In this document: in pieces, positions 16,423 through 24,597 of the stretch
Position numbering within the stretch: the first letter of the stretch is position 1
How the letters are laid out: each line of letters begins with the position of its first letter
Source: Clostridium_AD sp050717635
Lineage (GTDB): Bacteria; Bacillota; Clostridia; Clostridiales; Clostridiaceae
Direction of reading: 5' to 3'
Length of the DNA: 64,000 nt
NCBI RefSeq assembly: GCF_050717635.1
Contig: NZ_JBOITO010000030.1
Span: 248,001-312,000, forward strand
Notes under the pieces: model-generated
Told to the model about the DNA's origin: nothing
Seen by the model: only the letters and a program-made list of their open reading frames with translations
Database searches by the model: none
Program-made: the position numbers and the translations under genes

Positions 16423-17058
16423 TTATTCTTTATAAAATATTGTAGCTCTTATAATTTTAGATTCTTCTTCACTGTTATTAGAAATCATAATTTCAGAAGT
16501 TTTATCACTGTCTGTTTTAGTTACTAATGCTAAATCACCTTGATTAAACTTTATTTTCCTCTTTGCTCCTACAGCAATTTCTACATCACCTTTGACTAGA
16601 TAAAATGCTTCTGTAATTTTTAATCTTTTTTCATCAAACTTCTCATTATTGTGTAATATTATATTTTTGAATTCGTCTTTATTTAAAAAAATGTATTCTA
16701 ATCTTCCACTACAACCACTAGCAAGCATTAAATTGAAATCTGTAACTTTACCAAAACTCGTTGTTGTCCAATCTCCATTAAAACTATCCTGCTCATATGC
16801 TTTTAGATCAGCCTTATGATGACCTTCATGGCAAAGACGCAGTTCCCCTTTGATAATCATAATAAGCCTAGATATTCCTTTCAGAGGCGTAAATATAGAG
16901 TGTTCTACTTCAACCACTGCGGAACTAAGTCTCCATTTAAAATCACGAGCACTATATATTGAACCTTTCGGATAAATATATAGTTCAGTTGTTGTTCCAC
17001 CGGACCATTTACTAGTTTTATATTGAGCTTTTTTAATTATTTCTATATTGTAAGGCAT
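16423..17058 (-). CDS. HutD/Ves family cupin-like protein
   Basis: A protein of about 211 residues from the HutD/Ves family, recognised by KTSKWSGGTTTELYIYPKGS near the start, FKWRLSSAVVEVEHSIFTPLKG, and a C-terminal cupin-like region (YLVKGDVEI, FNQGDLALV). The family has a bicupin fold and is linked to histidine utilisation or cold response in other bacteria, but its activity is unknown. No histidine genes lie nearby. The ATG at 17058 is preferred: it has a GGGGGAT site upstream and avoids the 26-base overlap with uvsE that an earlier start would cause. It is probably co-transcribed with uvsE. Confidence 0.8.
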   Translation of the reverse strand: MPYNIEIIKKAQYKTSKWSGGTTTELYIYPKGSIYSARDFKWRLSSAVVEVEHSIFTPLKGISRLIMIIKGELRLCHEGHHKADLKAYEQDSFNGDWTTTSFGKVTDFNLMLASGCSGRLEYIFLNKDEFKNIILHNNEKFDEKRLKITEAFYLVKGDVEIAVGAKRKIKFNQGDLALVTKTDSDKTSEIMISNNSEEESKIIRATIFYKE

Positions 17059-17080
17059 TTGTAAATCCCCCTTCCTAGTA

Positions 17081-18325
17081 TTAATAGTAAAAGTAATAAG
17101 AGTCAATCATGTATACAGCATTATACTTGTCACATAATTTTTTCAAATAAATCTTAACCTTTTCTTTATGGTCCATATCAGAAATTATTTTCTTAAAATG
17201 CATTTGTTCTTTTTCTGATGCATTATTTTTTACATATCCCCAAACATGTTCTGAGGTATTAATAAAACTTCCATCCTCTACATCAAGATTCATTATTTCA
17301 TCTGTATACTCATAAAATTCTTGAATGCTACAATTTTCTTTTACAATGCGGCTACATTCTTTATAATATTTATAATTTCTTTCCATTAATAGGTATTTAT
17401 ATTTTGCCCACTGCTTTTCTATAATTACATGTTTTAATTTGCTTTTCATGTCACTAATTAAAATGTTACATTTTATTGCCGATATATCTTTATCCTTTAC
17501 TTCTAGCATAATATCAAGATTAAATTCTTTAACTTCCTCATAGTATTCGAGAAATTTTTTACATGTTATAGTACTTGAGTGAGCCCCTAAATGTTTATGT
17601 AAATCTTGTTGACTATAATGGACTTTTATATCACCATCATTTTCACTCCATGTTTCAGCTACCATCTTCATTATTTCTTTTATAGGCATATCTGTTTTAT
17701 GATTACACTCATGGTGAAGATTATCAAATATCACCGGAATATTGATTTTACTACTTACAAATAGCAGATCGTCAATATTGAATATCCTATCATCATTTTC
17801 AATTACAAGTCTATTTTTTACCGATGCAGATAATCTTTTAAAATTCTTAATAAATCTGTCCATAGCAGCATCCTTATCCCCATAACCGCCACCAATATGG
17901 AGTATTATCTTATTGCTCCCATCCACACCTAGGGAGTCTAGAAATCTAGCATGATATTCCAAATCTCTAATTGCTTTTGCTACAATATCTTCTTTTTCTG
18001 CATTAAGTACTGTATACTGGCCTGGATGCATAGACACCCTCATGCCACATTTTTTTATGTATTCTCCTATTTCACACAATTCATTTTTAAAAACCGTATG
18101 CCATGGAATTTCATTAATACTATGGCTTCCGAGCGGTACTATATCCGAACTTATTCTAAATAACTTTATATTGAACTTCTCATTATTTTCTAATATTTCT
18201 CTAAGGTCTATTAAATTCTGCTCTAACACCTCTAAAAACATCATTTCAGAAAAGTTTTTTAACATTAATCTTCTATTTGTTCTCGCATTAGTAGTAAGTG
18301 GTATACACGCATATCCTATTTTCAT
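17081..18325 (-). CDS. uvsE: UV damage endonuclease (UvdE)
   Basis: Cuts DNA 5' of UV photoproducts and some abasic sites, starting an alternative excision repair route. The 414-residue protein has the UvdE TIM-barrel signature: MKIGYACIPLTTNARTNRR at the start, RISSDIVPLGSH, MRVSMHPGQY, HIGGGYGDKDAAMDRF, RLVIENDD and FDNLHHECN, with the histidine and acidic residues that bind the metal cluster. Residues beyond about 300 form a C-terminal extension without a recognised domain. It starts with an ATG behind AGGAGG-like sequence. Sporulating Firmicutes often carry it, and it would help cells or spores survive UV. Confidence 0.92.
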   Translation of the reverse strand: MKIGYACIPLTTNARTNRRLMLKNFSEMMFLEVLEQNLIDLREILENNEKFNIKLFRISSDIVPLGSHSINEIPWHTVFKNELCEIGEYIKKCGMRVSMHPGQYTVLNAEKEDIVAKAIRDLEYHARFLDSLGVDGSNKIILHIGGGYGDKDAAMDRFIKNFKRLSASVKNRLVIENDDRIFNIDDLLFVSSKINIPVIFDNLHHECNHKTDMPIKEIMKMVAETWSENDGDIKVHYSQQDLHKHLGAHSSTITCKKFLEYYEEVKEFNLDIMLEVKDKDISAIKCNILISDMKSKLKHVIIEKQWAKYKYLLMERNYKYYKECSRIVKENCSIQEFYEYTDEIMNLDVEDGSFINTSEHVWGYVKNNASEKEQMHFKKIISDMDHKEKVKIYLKKLCDKYNAVYMIDSYYFYY

Positions 18326-18407
18326 CTTTTCCTCCTATGTTTTTCTTTAGGTTAAGTCTACTTCTAAAACCAATACTATTCAACATTAAACCATAATTTA
18401 TTCCTAT

Positions 18408-19385
18408 TTAAAATAACTCAATCAAGTCTCCAGCATTATTTTTCAACTTATCTATGGAGTGAATATATCTATTCGTTGTAGCTAAATTCTTATGTGCAGC
18501 AAAATCTCTAACTTTCTCTACCGTAGCCCCTGCTAAAATTGCTAGTGTAATTGCTGTATGTCTAGTAGAATGAACTCGTAATTTTTTTTGTATACCCGCA
18601 TTCCTACATACTTTTTTTATCATGTAATTTAACGTACTTGCATCTAATTTTTCTTTATTTTTTCCATTAGTTGAGTGACCTATGAATAAATACTCCTCAG
18701 CGTTAGATATCTTATTCCTTTTAGTAATTAGAATATATTCATTAATCATAGCAAGAATATTTTTTTGAAGTTTGACTATATCCTCTTTGCCGCCTTTTCT
18801 AATTACTTTTACTACATCATAACCCGTATGCGATGTAATATGTTTTATTTTAATATTTATAATCTCAGATTTTCTTAGTGCAGTGGTTAAAGCCAGTACT
18901 AATATAGTTTTATTCCTATGTCCTAATATTGTGGATGTATCTATACTATTTAATAAAATTTTACACTCCTCTTTTGTTAAAAACTCTGTTTCCACATTAT
19001 TTATAACCGGTCTTTCTTCCTTCAGGTTTCCAAAGGGATTATATTTAATTATAAAAACACCTGTAGAATTGTCTTGATATTTTAATATCCACTTATACAA
19101 CGCACTAAGTGATGATATTTTTCTATTTATAGTAGCCGATGACATATTTTTGTCTATTAATTCTATTATAAAATTCTGTGTATGTATTAATGACACTTTC
19201 TTAATATCTTCCATTGTTATATCACAAATAGACTCAGCGCAGAAGAAATCTTTTATATCACGCTCATAACTCTTGGAAGTGTAAATACTTTTTCTGGCTT
19301 TAATCTCAAGAAAATACCGTATAAAATTTTTATTATCTAAAATTACATCTGAATTACGATTAAGTTCTATTAGTTTATTTAACAT
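18408..19385 (-). CDS. Tyrosine recombinase (phage integrase family), orphan
   Basis: A 325-residue XerC/D-like site-specific recombinase. An N-terminal SAM-like core-binding domain (about 20-105) precedes the catalytic domain. The catalytic residues are all visible: R171 (TTALRKSE), a lysine in the beta hairpin (RKGGKED, 197-202), H272-xx-R275 (HSTRH), H298 (AAHKN) and Y307 (TNRYIH). It appears intact. It is not next to any other mobile gene, tRNA or clear attachment site, so it may be a resident recombinase. It is not clearly XerC, XerD or CodV, and the substrate is unknown. Confidence 0.88.
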   Translation of the reverse strand: MLNKLIELNRNSDVILDNKNFIRYFLEIKARKSIYTSKSYERDIKDFFCAESICDITMEDIKKVSLIHTQNFIIELIDKNMSSATINRKISSLSALYKWILKYQDNSTGVFIIKYNPFGNLKEERPVINNVETEFLTKEECKILLNSIDTSTILGHRNKTILVLALTTALRKSEIINIKIKHITSHTGYDVVKVIRKGGKEDIVKLQKNILAMINEYILITKRNKISNAEEYLFIGHSTNGKNKEKLDASTLNYMIKKVCRNAGIQKKLRVHSTRHTAITLAILAGATVEKVRDFAAHKNLATTNRYIHSIDKLKNNAGDLIELF

Positions 19386-19417
19386 ATATCTTCTCCTTTA
19401 GTTACTGCTACTACATA

Positions 19418-19466
19418 TACATTTTAAAAAGCTGCAAACAATAAGTTAGCAGCTTTTTAAAATGTA
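19418..19466 (-). terminator. Terminator after ptsH
   Basis: Perfect 18-bp arms (19418-19435 and 19449-19466) with a 13-base loop and A/T-rich outer ends. It lies between the HPr stop codon and the recombinase start, so it separates those two transcripts. Confidence 0.88.
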
Positions 19467-19476
19467 CAGGCCATAA

Positions 19477-19737
19477 TTATTCCTCTAATCCTCTAATCAG
19501 GTTTATTATTTCTTCTAGTGCTAATTGTTCGTCAACACCATTAGTTATAACGTTTACAATATTATTAGGACCAACTCCTAAAGATAGAATACCTATTAAG
19601 CTCTTAATATTAGCTCTTTTACCCATATATTCTATACTTACATCTGATTTAAAAGAAGAAGCTTTTCTTACTAATAATGTAGCTGGTCTTGCATGCAGTC
19701 CCTTAGGATTACTAACCATAACTTCTTTTGTCACCAA
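19477..19737 (-). CDS. ptsH: HPr phosphocarrier protein
   Basis: The general phosphocarrier of the sugar phosphotransferase system. The 86-residue protein carries the active His15 in GLHARPA and the regulatory Ser46 in IKSLIG, exactly where HPr kinase acts, which distinguishes it from Crh (no His15). It is a single-gene unit, as is common in clostridia: it has its own promoter and terminator, and enzyme I is not adjacent. Phosphorylated Ser46 would serve as a corepressor with CcpA. Confidence 0.93.
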   Translation of the reverse strand: MVTKEVMVSNPKGLHARPATLLVRKASSFKSDVSIEYMGKRANIKSLIGILSLGVGPNNIVNVITNGVDEQLALEEIINLIRGLEE

Positions 19738-19806
19738 TTCTAATCACCTCAATCTTTTATAATAGCATGAACTAATATATAACAGCTTGTATTAATTCAT
19801 ACTATA

Positions 19807-19835
19807 ATAATATCATTAAAAATTATGTAAATCAA
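19807..19835 (-). promoter_or_regulatory. Sigma-A promoter of ptsH
   Basis: On the minus strand TTGATT (19830-19835) is 17 bases from TATTAT (19807-19812), and a TGn extension precedes the -10 box. The ptsH start is 70 bases downstream. The -35 region abuts the aspC stop codon. Confidence 0.6.
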
Positions 19836-19837
19836 TT

Positions 19838-21028
19838 TTAAATATTATGAACAAACCTTGCTATTCTGCGGAGTCCATTTTCTATATTTTCCATTGAAGT
19901 CGCGTAAGATATCCTAACAAAATTATCAACACCAAATGCTATCCCTGGTATAACAGCAACTTTCTCTTTCTCCAGCAAAAGATCTGAAAACTGGATTGAA
20001 TTGCTTATAACTTTTCCGTAGGCTAATTTATTTAAAACATTTGATATATTGACCATAACATAGAAAGCACCTTCTGGTTTTACGCAAGATAAATTATCCA
20101 TACTATTAATTTTTTCTACCATATAATCTCTTCTTACTCTAAATTGTTCAACCATTTTTATTATATCTTCCTGCTTACCGTTTAGTGCTTCAACTGACGC
20201 ACATTGAGCAATTGAATTGGGATTAGAAGTAGTATGGCTTTGAATATTAGTCATTAATGCTATTATTTCTGCGCTACCTGCAGCATAACCTATTCTCCAT
20301 CCCGTCATAGCATAAGCCTTAGATACACCATTAATTACAATTGTTCTATCATAAGCATCTTCAGAAAGACTAGCTACACTAATATGTTCATTTGTTCCAT
20401 AAATTAATTTTTCATAAATTTCATCTGATATTATAATTAAATCATTTATCTTTGCAAAATTAGCAATTTCCATAAGTTCTGCCTTTGAATAGACTGTTCC
20501 AGTAGGATTATTTGGACTATTTAATAATAATACTTTAGATTTAGATGTTATTACTTTACTAAGATTTTCGATTGTTAATTTAAAATTATTAGTTTCCTCC
20601 GTTTCTACATAAACAGGTACTCCATCTGCTAATTTAACTAATTCCGGGTAACTAACCCAATATGGAACTCCTATTAAAACCTCATCCCCCGGATTTAAAA
20701 TAGCTCCAAAAACATTAGCTAAGCATTGCTTTGCACCAGTTGAAACTATAATTTGAGCTGTTTCGTAAGTTAAGTTGTTTTCTATTTTAAATTTATGAAT
20801 TATTGCATTCTTAAGTTCTATAATACCTGATGTAGCTGTATACTTTGTCATCCCCCCATGAATTGCCTTTATAGCTGCTTCTCCTATATTTTGGGGCGTA
20901 TTAAAATCAGGTTCACCAGCACCAAATCCTATGACATCTATACCATCAGCCTTCATTTTTTTCGCTTTTGCAGTTATATCTAATGTTAAAGATGGCGATA
21001 TGCCTTTAGCTTTTCTAGATAATACCAT
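19838..21028 (-). CDS. aspC: Aspartate aminotransferase-like class I aminotransferase
   Basis: A PLP-dependent class I aminotransferase (fold type I) of 396 residues. GAGEPDFNTP near the N-terminus, LLNSPNNPTGTVY, SDEIYEKL and the PLP lysine K237 in GVSKAYAMTGWRIGY match the AspB subgroup. It probably interconverts aspartate and oxaloacetate with 2-oxoglutarate/glutamate, although related enzymes act on other amino acids. It is a single gene between spoVS and ptsH, with its own promoter overlapped by a palindrome. Its start is an ATG behind CGGGGG. Confidence 0.88.
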   Translation of the reverse strand: MVLSRKAKGISPSLTLDITAKAKKMKADGIDVIGFGAGEPDFNTPQNIGEAAIKAIHGGMTKYTATSGIIELKNAIIHKFKIENNLTYETAQIIVSTGAKQCLANVFGAILNPGDEVLIGVPYWVSYPELVKLADGVPVYVETEETNNFKLTIENLSKVITSKSKVLLLNSPNNPTGTVYSKAELMEIANFAKINDLIIISDEIYEKLIYGTNEHISVASLSEDAYDRTIVINGVSKAYAMTGWRIGYAAGSAEIIALMTNIQSHTTSNPNSIAQCASVEALNGKQEDIIKMVEQFRVRRDYMVEKINSMDNLSCVKPEGAFYVMVNISNVLNKLAYGKVISNSIQFSDLLLEKEKVAVIPGIAFGVDNFVRISYATSMENIENGLRRIARFVHNI

Positions 21029-21062
21029 TTTTTTACCCCCGATGCATGCATATTTTTTATTT

Positions 21063-21102
21063 GATATATTATCAATATATCATCTTTTTTTTATAATGTA
21101 AA
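21063..21102 (-). promoter_or_regulatory. aspC promoter overlapped by a 19-base palindrome
   Basis: On the minus strand TTTACA (21097-21102) is 17 bases from TATATT (21074-21079), with a TGn extension. The palindrome GATATATT-gat-AATATATC (21063-21081) covers the -10 box and the expected start point, which is where a repressor would bind. The regulator is unknown. Confidence 0.6.
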
Positions 21103-21133
21103 TAGAATGGATTTATTCCAGTCTCTAATTTAA

Positions 21134-21169
21134 TAAAAAAAATATAGAGGACCTGTCCCACAAGTCCCC
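21134..21169 (-). terminator. Terminator after spoVS
   Basis: As RNA on the minus strand, GGGGACUUGU pairs fully with ACAGGUCCUC (including G-U pairs; 21147-21156 with 21160-21169) around a GGG loop, and is followed by eight U within UAUAUUUUUUUU. It lies 10 bases after the spoVS stop codon. Confidence 0.85.
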
Positions 21170-21179
21170 TTTATACTTA

Positions 21180-21440
21180 TTATCTAGATTGAATTATTAA
21201 CTTAATTGCCGTTCTTTCTTCCCCTTCTATTATAACATCTGTAAAAGCTGGGATACAAACTAGATCAACACCACTTGGTGCAACAAACCCTCTTGCTATA
21301 GCAATTGCCTTTACCGCTTGGTTAATTGCTCCAGCACCTATTGCTTGTAACTCTGCTGTTCCCTTTTCTCTAATAACACCTGCTAGAGCTCCTGCTACTG
21401 AATTTGGACTTGACTTTGCTGATACTTTTAATACTTCCAT
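21180..21440 (-). CDS. spoVS: Stage V sporulation protein S
   Basis: An 86-residue protein nearly invariant across spore formers, beginning MEVLKVSAKSSPNSVAGALA and containing VIREKGTAELQAIGAGAINQ and KAIAIARGFVAPSG. In Bacillus subtilis it is under sigma-H and is needed for progress beyond stage V of sporulation; the fold is Alba-like and DNA or RNA binding is suspected. Here it lies directly downstream of rny, but it has what looks like its own sigma-H promoter and a terminator. Confidence 0.97.
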   Translation of the reverse strand: MEVLKVSAKSSPNSVAGALAGVIREKGTAELQAIGAGAINQAVKAIAIARGFVAPSGVDLVCIPAFTDVIIEGEERTAIKLIIQSR

Positions 21441-21484
21441 AATATAATATTCCTCCTATTAGTACATTAAATGCTATATTTATA

Positions 21485-21513
21485 CTATTCTACAAATATA
21501 GAAAAAATCCTCT
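21485..21513 (-). promoter_or_regulatory. Sigma-H promoter of spoVS
   Basis: The minus strand has AGAGGATTT (21505-21513), which matches all nine positions of the sigma-H -35 consensus RnAGGAwWW. An 11-base spacer follows, then GTAGAATAG (21485-21493), which matches RnnGAATww except the last base. Transcription would start about 38 bases before spoVS. The -35 element lies inside the distal arm of the rny terminator. Sigma-H control of spoVS is known in Bacillus subtilis; its use here is inferred. Confidence 0.75.
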
Positions 21514-21550
21514 TAAATTTTGGAAGTTTCCTAAAATTTAAGAGGATTTT
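21504..21550 (-). terminator. Terminator after rny
   Basis: 18-bp perfect arms (21504-21521 and 21533-21550) are extended inside the loop by GGAA/TTCC, with A/T-rich ends. It follows the rny stop codon by about 13 bases and separates rny from spoVS. Confidence 0.9.
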
Positions 21551-21563
21551 ATATTATGTTAGT

Positions 21564-23114
21564 TTATTTTGCATAATCAATAGCCCTTGTTTCTCTAATT
21601 ACATTAACTTTAATTTGGCCTGGATATTCTAATTCATTTTCAATTCTCTTAACTAGATTTCTAGCCATTTCAACCGCTCCTGCATCATCAATTATATCTG
21701 GTTTAATCATAATTCTAACTTCTCTTCCAGCTTGAATAGCATATGATTTTTCAACACCTTCATATGAGTTTGCAATTTCTTCTAATTTTTCTAACCTTTT
21801 AATGTAAGCTTCTAAAGTCTCTCTTCTTGCACCTGGTCTTGCAGCTGATATAGCATCTGCTGCTTGAACTAGTATTGCTTCAAGAGATTGTAGTTCAACA
21901 TCACCATGATGTGCAGCAATAGCATTCACAACACTAGCTGATTCATGATGTTTTTTGGCTATTTCAGCACCTATAAGTGCATGTGGTCCTTCAACTTCAT
22001 GATCCACAGCTTTACCTATATCGTGCAGTAATCCACATCTTTTAGCAAGTGTTGGATCAATTCCAAGTTCAGAGGCCATAAGTCCTGCTAAATATGAAAC
22101 TTCTATAGAATGCTTTAATACATTTTGACCATAACTAGTTCTGTATTTAAGTCTTCCAAGTAGCCTAACAATTTCTGAATGAAGACCATGCACTCCTGTT
22201 TCAAAAGTTGCTTGTTCTCCTTCTTCTTTAATATCACTATCAACTTCTTTTTTAGCTTTTTCTACCATTTCCTCAATTCTTGCTGGATGAATTCTCCCAT
22301 CCACTATTAACTTCTCAAGTGCAATTCTCGCAACTTCACGCCTTATAGGATCAAATGCTGAAAGAATTACTGCTTCAGGTGTATCATCTATTATAAGATC
22401 CACTCCTGTAAGTGTTTCTAGAGTCCGAATATTTCTACCCTCTCTACCTATTATTCTTCCTTTCATCTCATCATTAGGAAGCGAAACCACATGAACTGTT
22501 GTTTCTGCAACATGGTCAGCAGCACATCTTTGAATAGCATAAGTAATAATTTCCCTTGCTTTCTTATCTGCTTCTTCTTTTGCTTTAGTTTCAATTTCTT
22601 TAATCATAACTGCAGCATCATGTTTAATTTCTTTTTTAATTTCATCTAATAAAACTTGTTTTGCTTCATCAGATGTTAAACCTGATAATCTTTCTAATTC
22701 TTCTCTTTGCTTTGTGTGTAAATCTTTAATACTAGCTTCTAACATTTCAACATCTTGTTGTTTTTTGTTAAGATTATCTTCTTTTCTCTCTAACACATCA
22801 CTTTTTTTATCTAAAGATTCTTCTCTTTGGATATTTCTTCTTTCTAACCTTTGAACTTCATTACGTCTTTCTCTTAATTCTTTCTCTAAATCAGTTCTAA
22901 GTCTGTGAACTTCATCTTTGGCTTCTAAAACAGCTTCTTTGTTTTTAGTTTCAGCTTCTTTTTCACTTTCGTCAATAATTTTTTTAGCTTCTTTTTTAGC
23001 CTCAGATATATTTGCCTCAGATATATTTTTTCTAGAATAAATCGCAACAAAAATACTTACAAGAATAACAATCACAATAGCACAAACTACTAAGATCATT
23101 CCCATATTGTCCAT
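21564..23114 (-). CDS. rny: Ribonuclease Y
   Basis: The membrane-anchored endoribonuclease that initiates mRNA decay in Firmicutes. About 516 residues: an N-terminal membrane helix (residues 3-25), a long charged coiled coil (about 35-190, rich in EKEAETKNKE-type repeats), a KH domain with GRIIGREGRNIRTLE, and an HD phosphohydrolase domain with the metal-binding LLHDIGKAVDHE and AAHHGDVE. The ATG at 23114 is chosen because AAGGAGG precedes it by 11 bases; an earlier in-frame GTG lies within that site. It has its own promoter. Confidence 0.95.
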   Translation of the reverse strand: MDNMGMILVVCAIVIVILVSIFVAIYSRKNISEANISEAKKEAKKIIDESEKEAETKNKEAVLEAKDEVHRLRTDLEKELRERRNEVQRLERRNIQREESLDKKSDVLERKEDNLNKKQQDVEMLEASIKDLHTKQREELERLSGLTSDEAKQVLLDEIKKEIKHDAAVMIKEIETKAKEEADKKAREIITYAIQRCAADHVAETTVHVVSLPNDEMKGRIIGREGRNIRTLETLTGVDLIIDDTPEAVILSAFDPIRREVARIALEKLIVDGRIHPARIEEMVEKAKKEVDSDIKEEGEQATFETGVHGLHSEIVRLLGRLKYRTSYGQNVLKHSIEVSYLAGLMASELGIDPTLAKRCGLLHDIGKAVDHEVEGPHALIGAEIAKKHHESASVVNAIAAHHGDVELQSLEAILVQAADAISAARPGARRETLEAYIKRLEKLEEIANSYEGVEKSYAIQAGREVRIMIKPDIIDDAGAVEMARNLVKRIENELEYPGQIKVNVIRETRAIDYAK

Positions 23115-23236
23115 AATTATCAACACCTCCTTAACTTATTTTCGAATCTATTTAAGAGTAAATACGAAAGCTAGAAAAGGTGTTATATTTATTCAATTTG
23201 TAATAATTTTAATATACTAAACCAGTATTTGTATTT

Positions 23237-23265
23237 ATTTTATATTACTTTTATACTAATGTCAA
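23237..23265 (-). promoter_or_regulatory. Sigma-A promoter of rny
   Basis: On the minus strand a consensus TTGACA (23260-23265) is 17 bases from TAAAAT (23237-23242). This gives a 5' leader of about 115 bases. The rest of the 264-base recA-rny spacer holds the recA terminator and no other recognisable element. Confidence 0.75.
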
Positions 23266-23353
23266 GATTATAACATCTAAAATGTTAATTTTATAATAAT
23301 ATTATTTAATAACCATTTAAACATTAGCCTATTGCATAGCAAAAACTTACATA

Positions 23354-23395
23354 AATAAAGAAAAAAGCAAGTATAAACTTGCTTTTTTCTTTATT
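23354..23395 (-). terminator. Terminator of recA, overlapping its stop codon
   Basis: 19-bp perfect arms (23354-23372 and 23377-23395) with a 4-base loop. The recA stop codon (23391-23393) forms part of the first arm, so transcription ends almost immediately after the coding sequence. Confidence 0.9.
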
Positions 23396-24455
23396 TTACT
23401 GATTTTGTATCTTTTATTTCTTTCGCTTCTTTCAGCTCTTTTTTATCAATTACTGGGCCTTTAGCTAATGGTAACGAATATTTATCTCTAATTTTATTTT
23501 CTATCTCTAACATAACCAGTGGATTATCTTTAAAATATTGTTTTGCATTTTCTCTTCCCTGTCCAAGACGTGCATCTCCATAAGCGAACCATGCACCACT
23601 TTTTTGTACAATTTCTTCTTTAACTCCTATATCTAAAATATCTCCCTCTCGAGATATTCCAAAACCATACATAATATCAAATTCAGCTTGTTTAAAAGGA
23701 GGCGCTACTTTATTTTTAACTATTTTTATTCTTGTTCTATTACCCATAAATTGATCACCTTGTTTGATGGTATCTATTCTTCTAATATCCAATCTAACGG
23801 ATGCGTAAAATTTTAACGCTCTACCACCAGGAGTTACTTCTGGATTTCCAAACATTATACCAACTTTTTCTCTTAATTGATTTATAAACACAAGAACACA
23901 TTTTGATTTATTTATAGAACCGGCAAGTTTTCGTAAAGCTTGAGACATAAGTCTTGCTTGAAGTCCTACATGAGAGTCTCCCATTTCGCCTTCAATTTCA
24001 GCTTTAGGTACCAAGGCAGCAACTGAGTCCACAACAATAACATCAATAGCCCCTGAACGAACTAATGCCTCTGTAATCTCTAAAGCCTGCTCACCAGTAT
24101 CTGGTTGAGATACTATTAAATCATCTATATCAATTCCTAGAGATTTAGCATATATCGGATCTAAAGCATGTTCTACATCTATAAACGCAGCTGTGCCGCC
24201 TTCTTTCTGTGCCTCTGCAACTATATGTAGTGCAACCGTAGTTTTACCTGAAGATTCTGGTCCAAAGATTTCAATCATTCTTCCTCTTGGCACACCACCT
24301 ATGCCAAGGCCTATGTCGAGTCCTAAACAACCAGTAGATATAGCATCTAAATTTAAAGTACTATTATCTCCAAGTTTCATTATAGAACCTTTTCCAAATT
24401 GCTTTTCTATTTGACTCATAGCCGCTTCTAGGGCTTTTAACTTATCATTATTCAT
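23391..24455 (-). CDS. recA: Recombinase RecA
   Basis: Promotes homologous recombination and triggers LexA self-cleavage. 354 residues from the ATG at 24455, with Walker A GPESSGKT (65-72), the MAW motif region, Walker B VIVVDSVAAL and the DNA-binding loop regions HVGLQARLMSQALRKL and NKVAPPFKQAEF. The ATG has AAGGGGA upstream; an in-frame ATG 8 codons earlier overlaps that site. The charged C-terminal tail (KKELKEAKEIKDTKSVK) is basic as well as acidic, unlike the strongly acidic E. coli tail. A LexA box and promoter precede it. Confidence 0.98.
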   Translation of the reverse strand: MNNDKLKALEAAMSQIEKQFGKGSIMKLGDNSTLNLDAISTGCLGLDIGLGIGGVPRGRMIEIFGPESSGKTTVALHIVAEAQKEGGTAAFIDVEHALDPIYAKSLGIDIDDLIVSQPDTGEQALEITEALVRSGAIDVIVVDSVAALVPKAEIEGEMGDSHVGLQARLMSQALRKLAGSINKSKCVLVFINQLREKVGIMFGNPEVTPGGRALKFYASVRLDIRRIDTIKQGDQFMGNRTRIKIVKNKVAPPFKQAEFDIMYGFGISREGDILDIGVKEEIVQKSGAWFAYGDARLGQGRENAKQYFKDNPLVMLEIENKIRDKYSLPLAKGPVIDKKELKEAKEIKDTKSVK

Positions 24456-24489
24456 AAATTTCCCCTTAGGGTTCACCATCCTTTTTTAT

Positions 24490-24503
24490 CGAACGTTTGT
24501 TCT
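24490..24503. promoter_or_regulatory. LexA (DinR) box of recA
   Basis: CGAACGTTTGTTCT matches the Gram-positive SOS operator CGAAC-N4-GTTCG at all but the last base. It lies just downstream of the recA -10 box, across the start point, so LexA binding would block transcription. Confidence 0.9.
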
Positions 24504-24509
24504 AATTTA

Positions 24510-24538
24510 AGTATACATCATTTGTTTTGTATGGTCAA
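24510..24538 (-). promoter_or_regulatory. Sigma-A promoter of recA
   Basis: On the minus strand TTGACC (24533-24538) is 17 bases from TATACT (24510-24515). The -35 box lies in the loop of a 13-bp inverted repeat (TTTGTTTTGTATG with CATACAAAACAAA), which could also act as a weak pgsA terminator. Confidence 0.85.
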
Positions 24539-24597
24539 CATACAAAACAAAGAGTTTTCACTTTTATTTGTATTATTAACAAATTATAATATTCTAA

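Noticed and set aside
21147..21169. GGACCTGTCCC-ACAAGTCCCC resembles repeat sequences associated with REP-type elements
   Set aside because: Folded on the minus strand it is a fully paired stem with a U run directly after spoVS, that is, an ordinary terminator.
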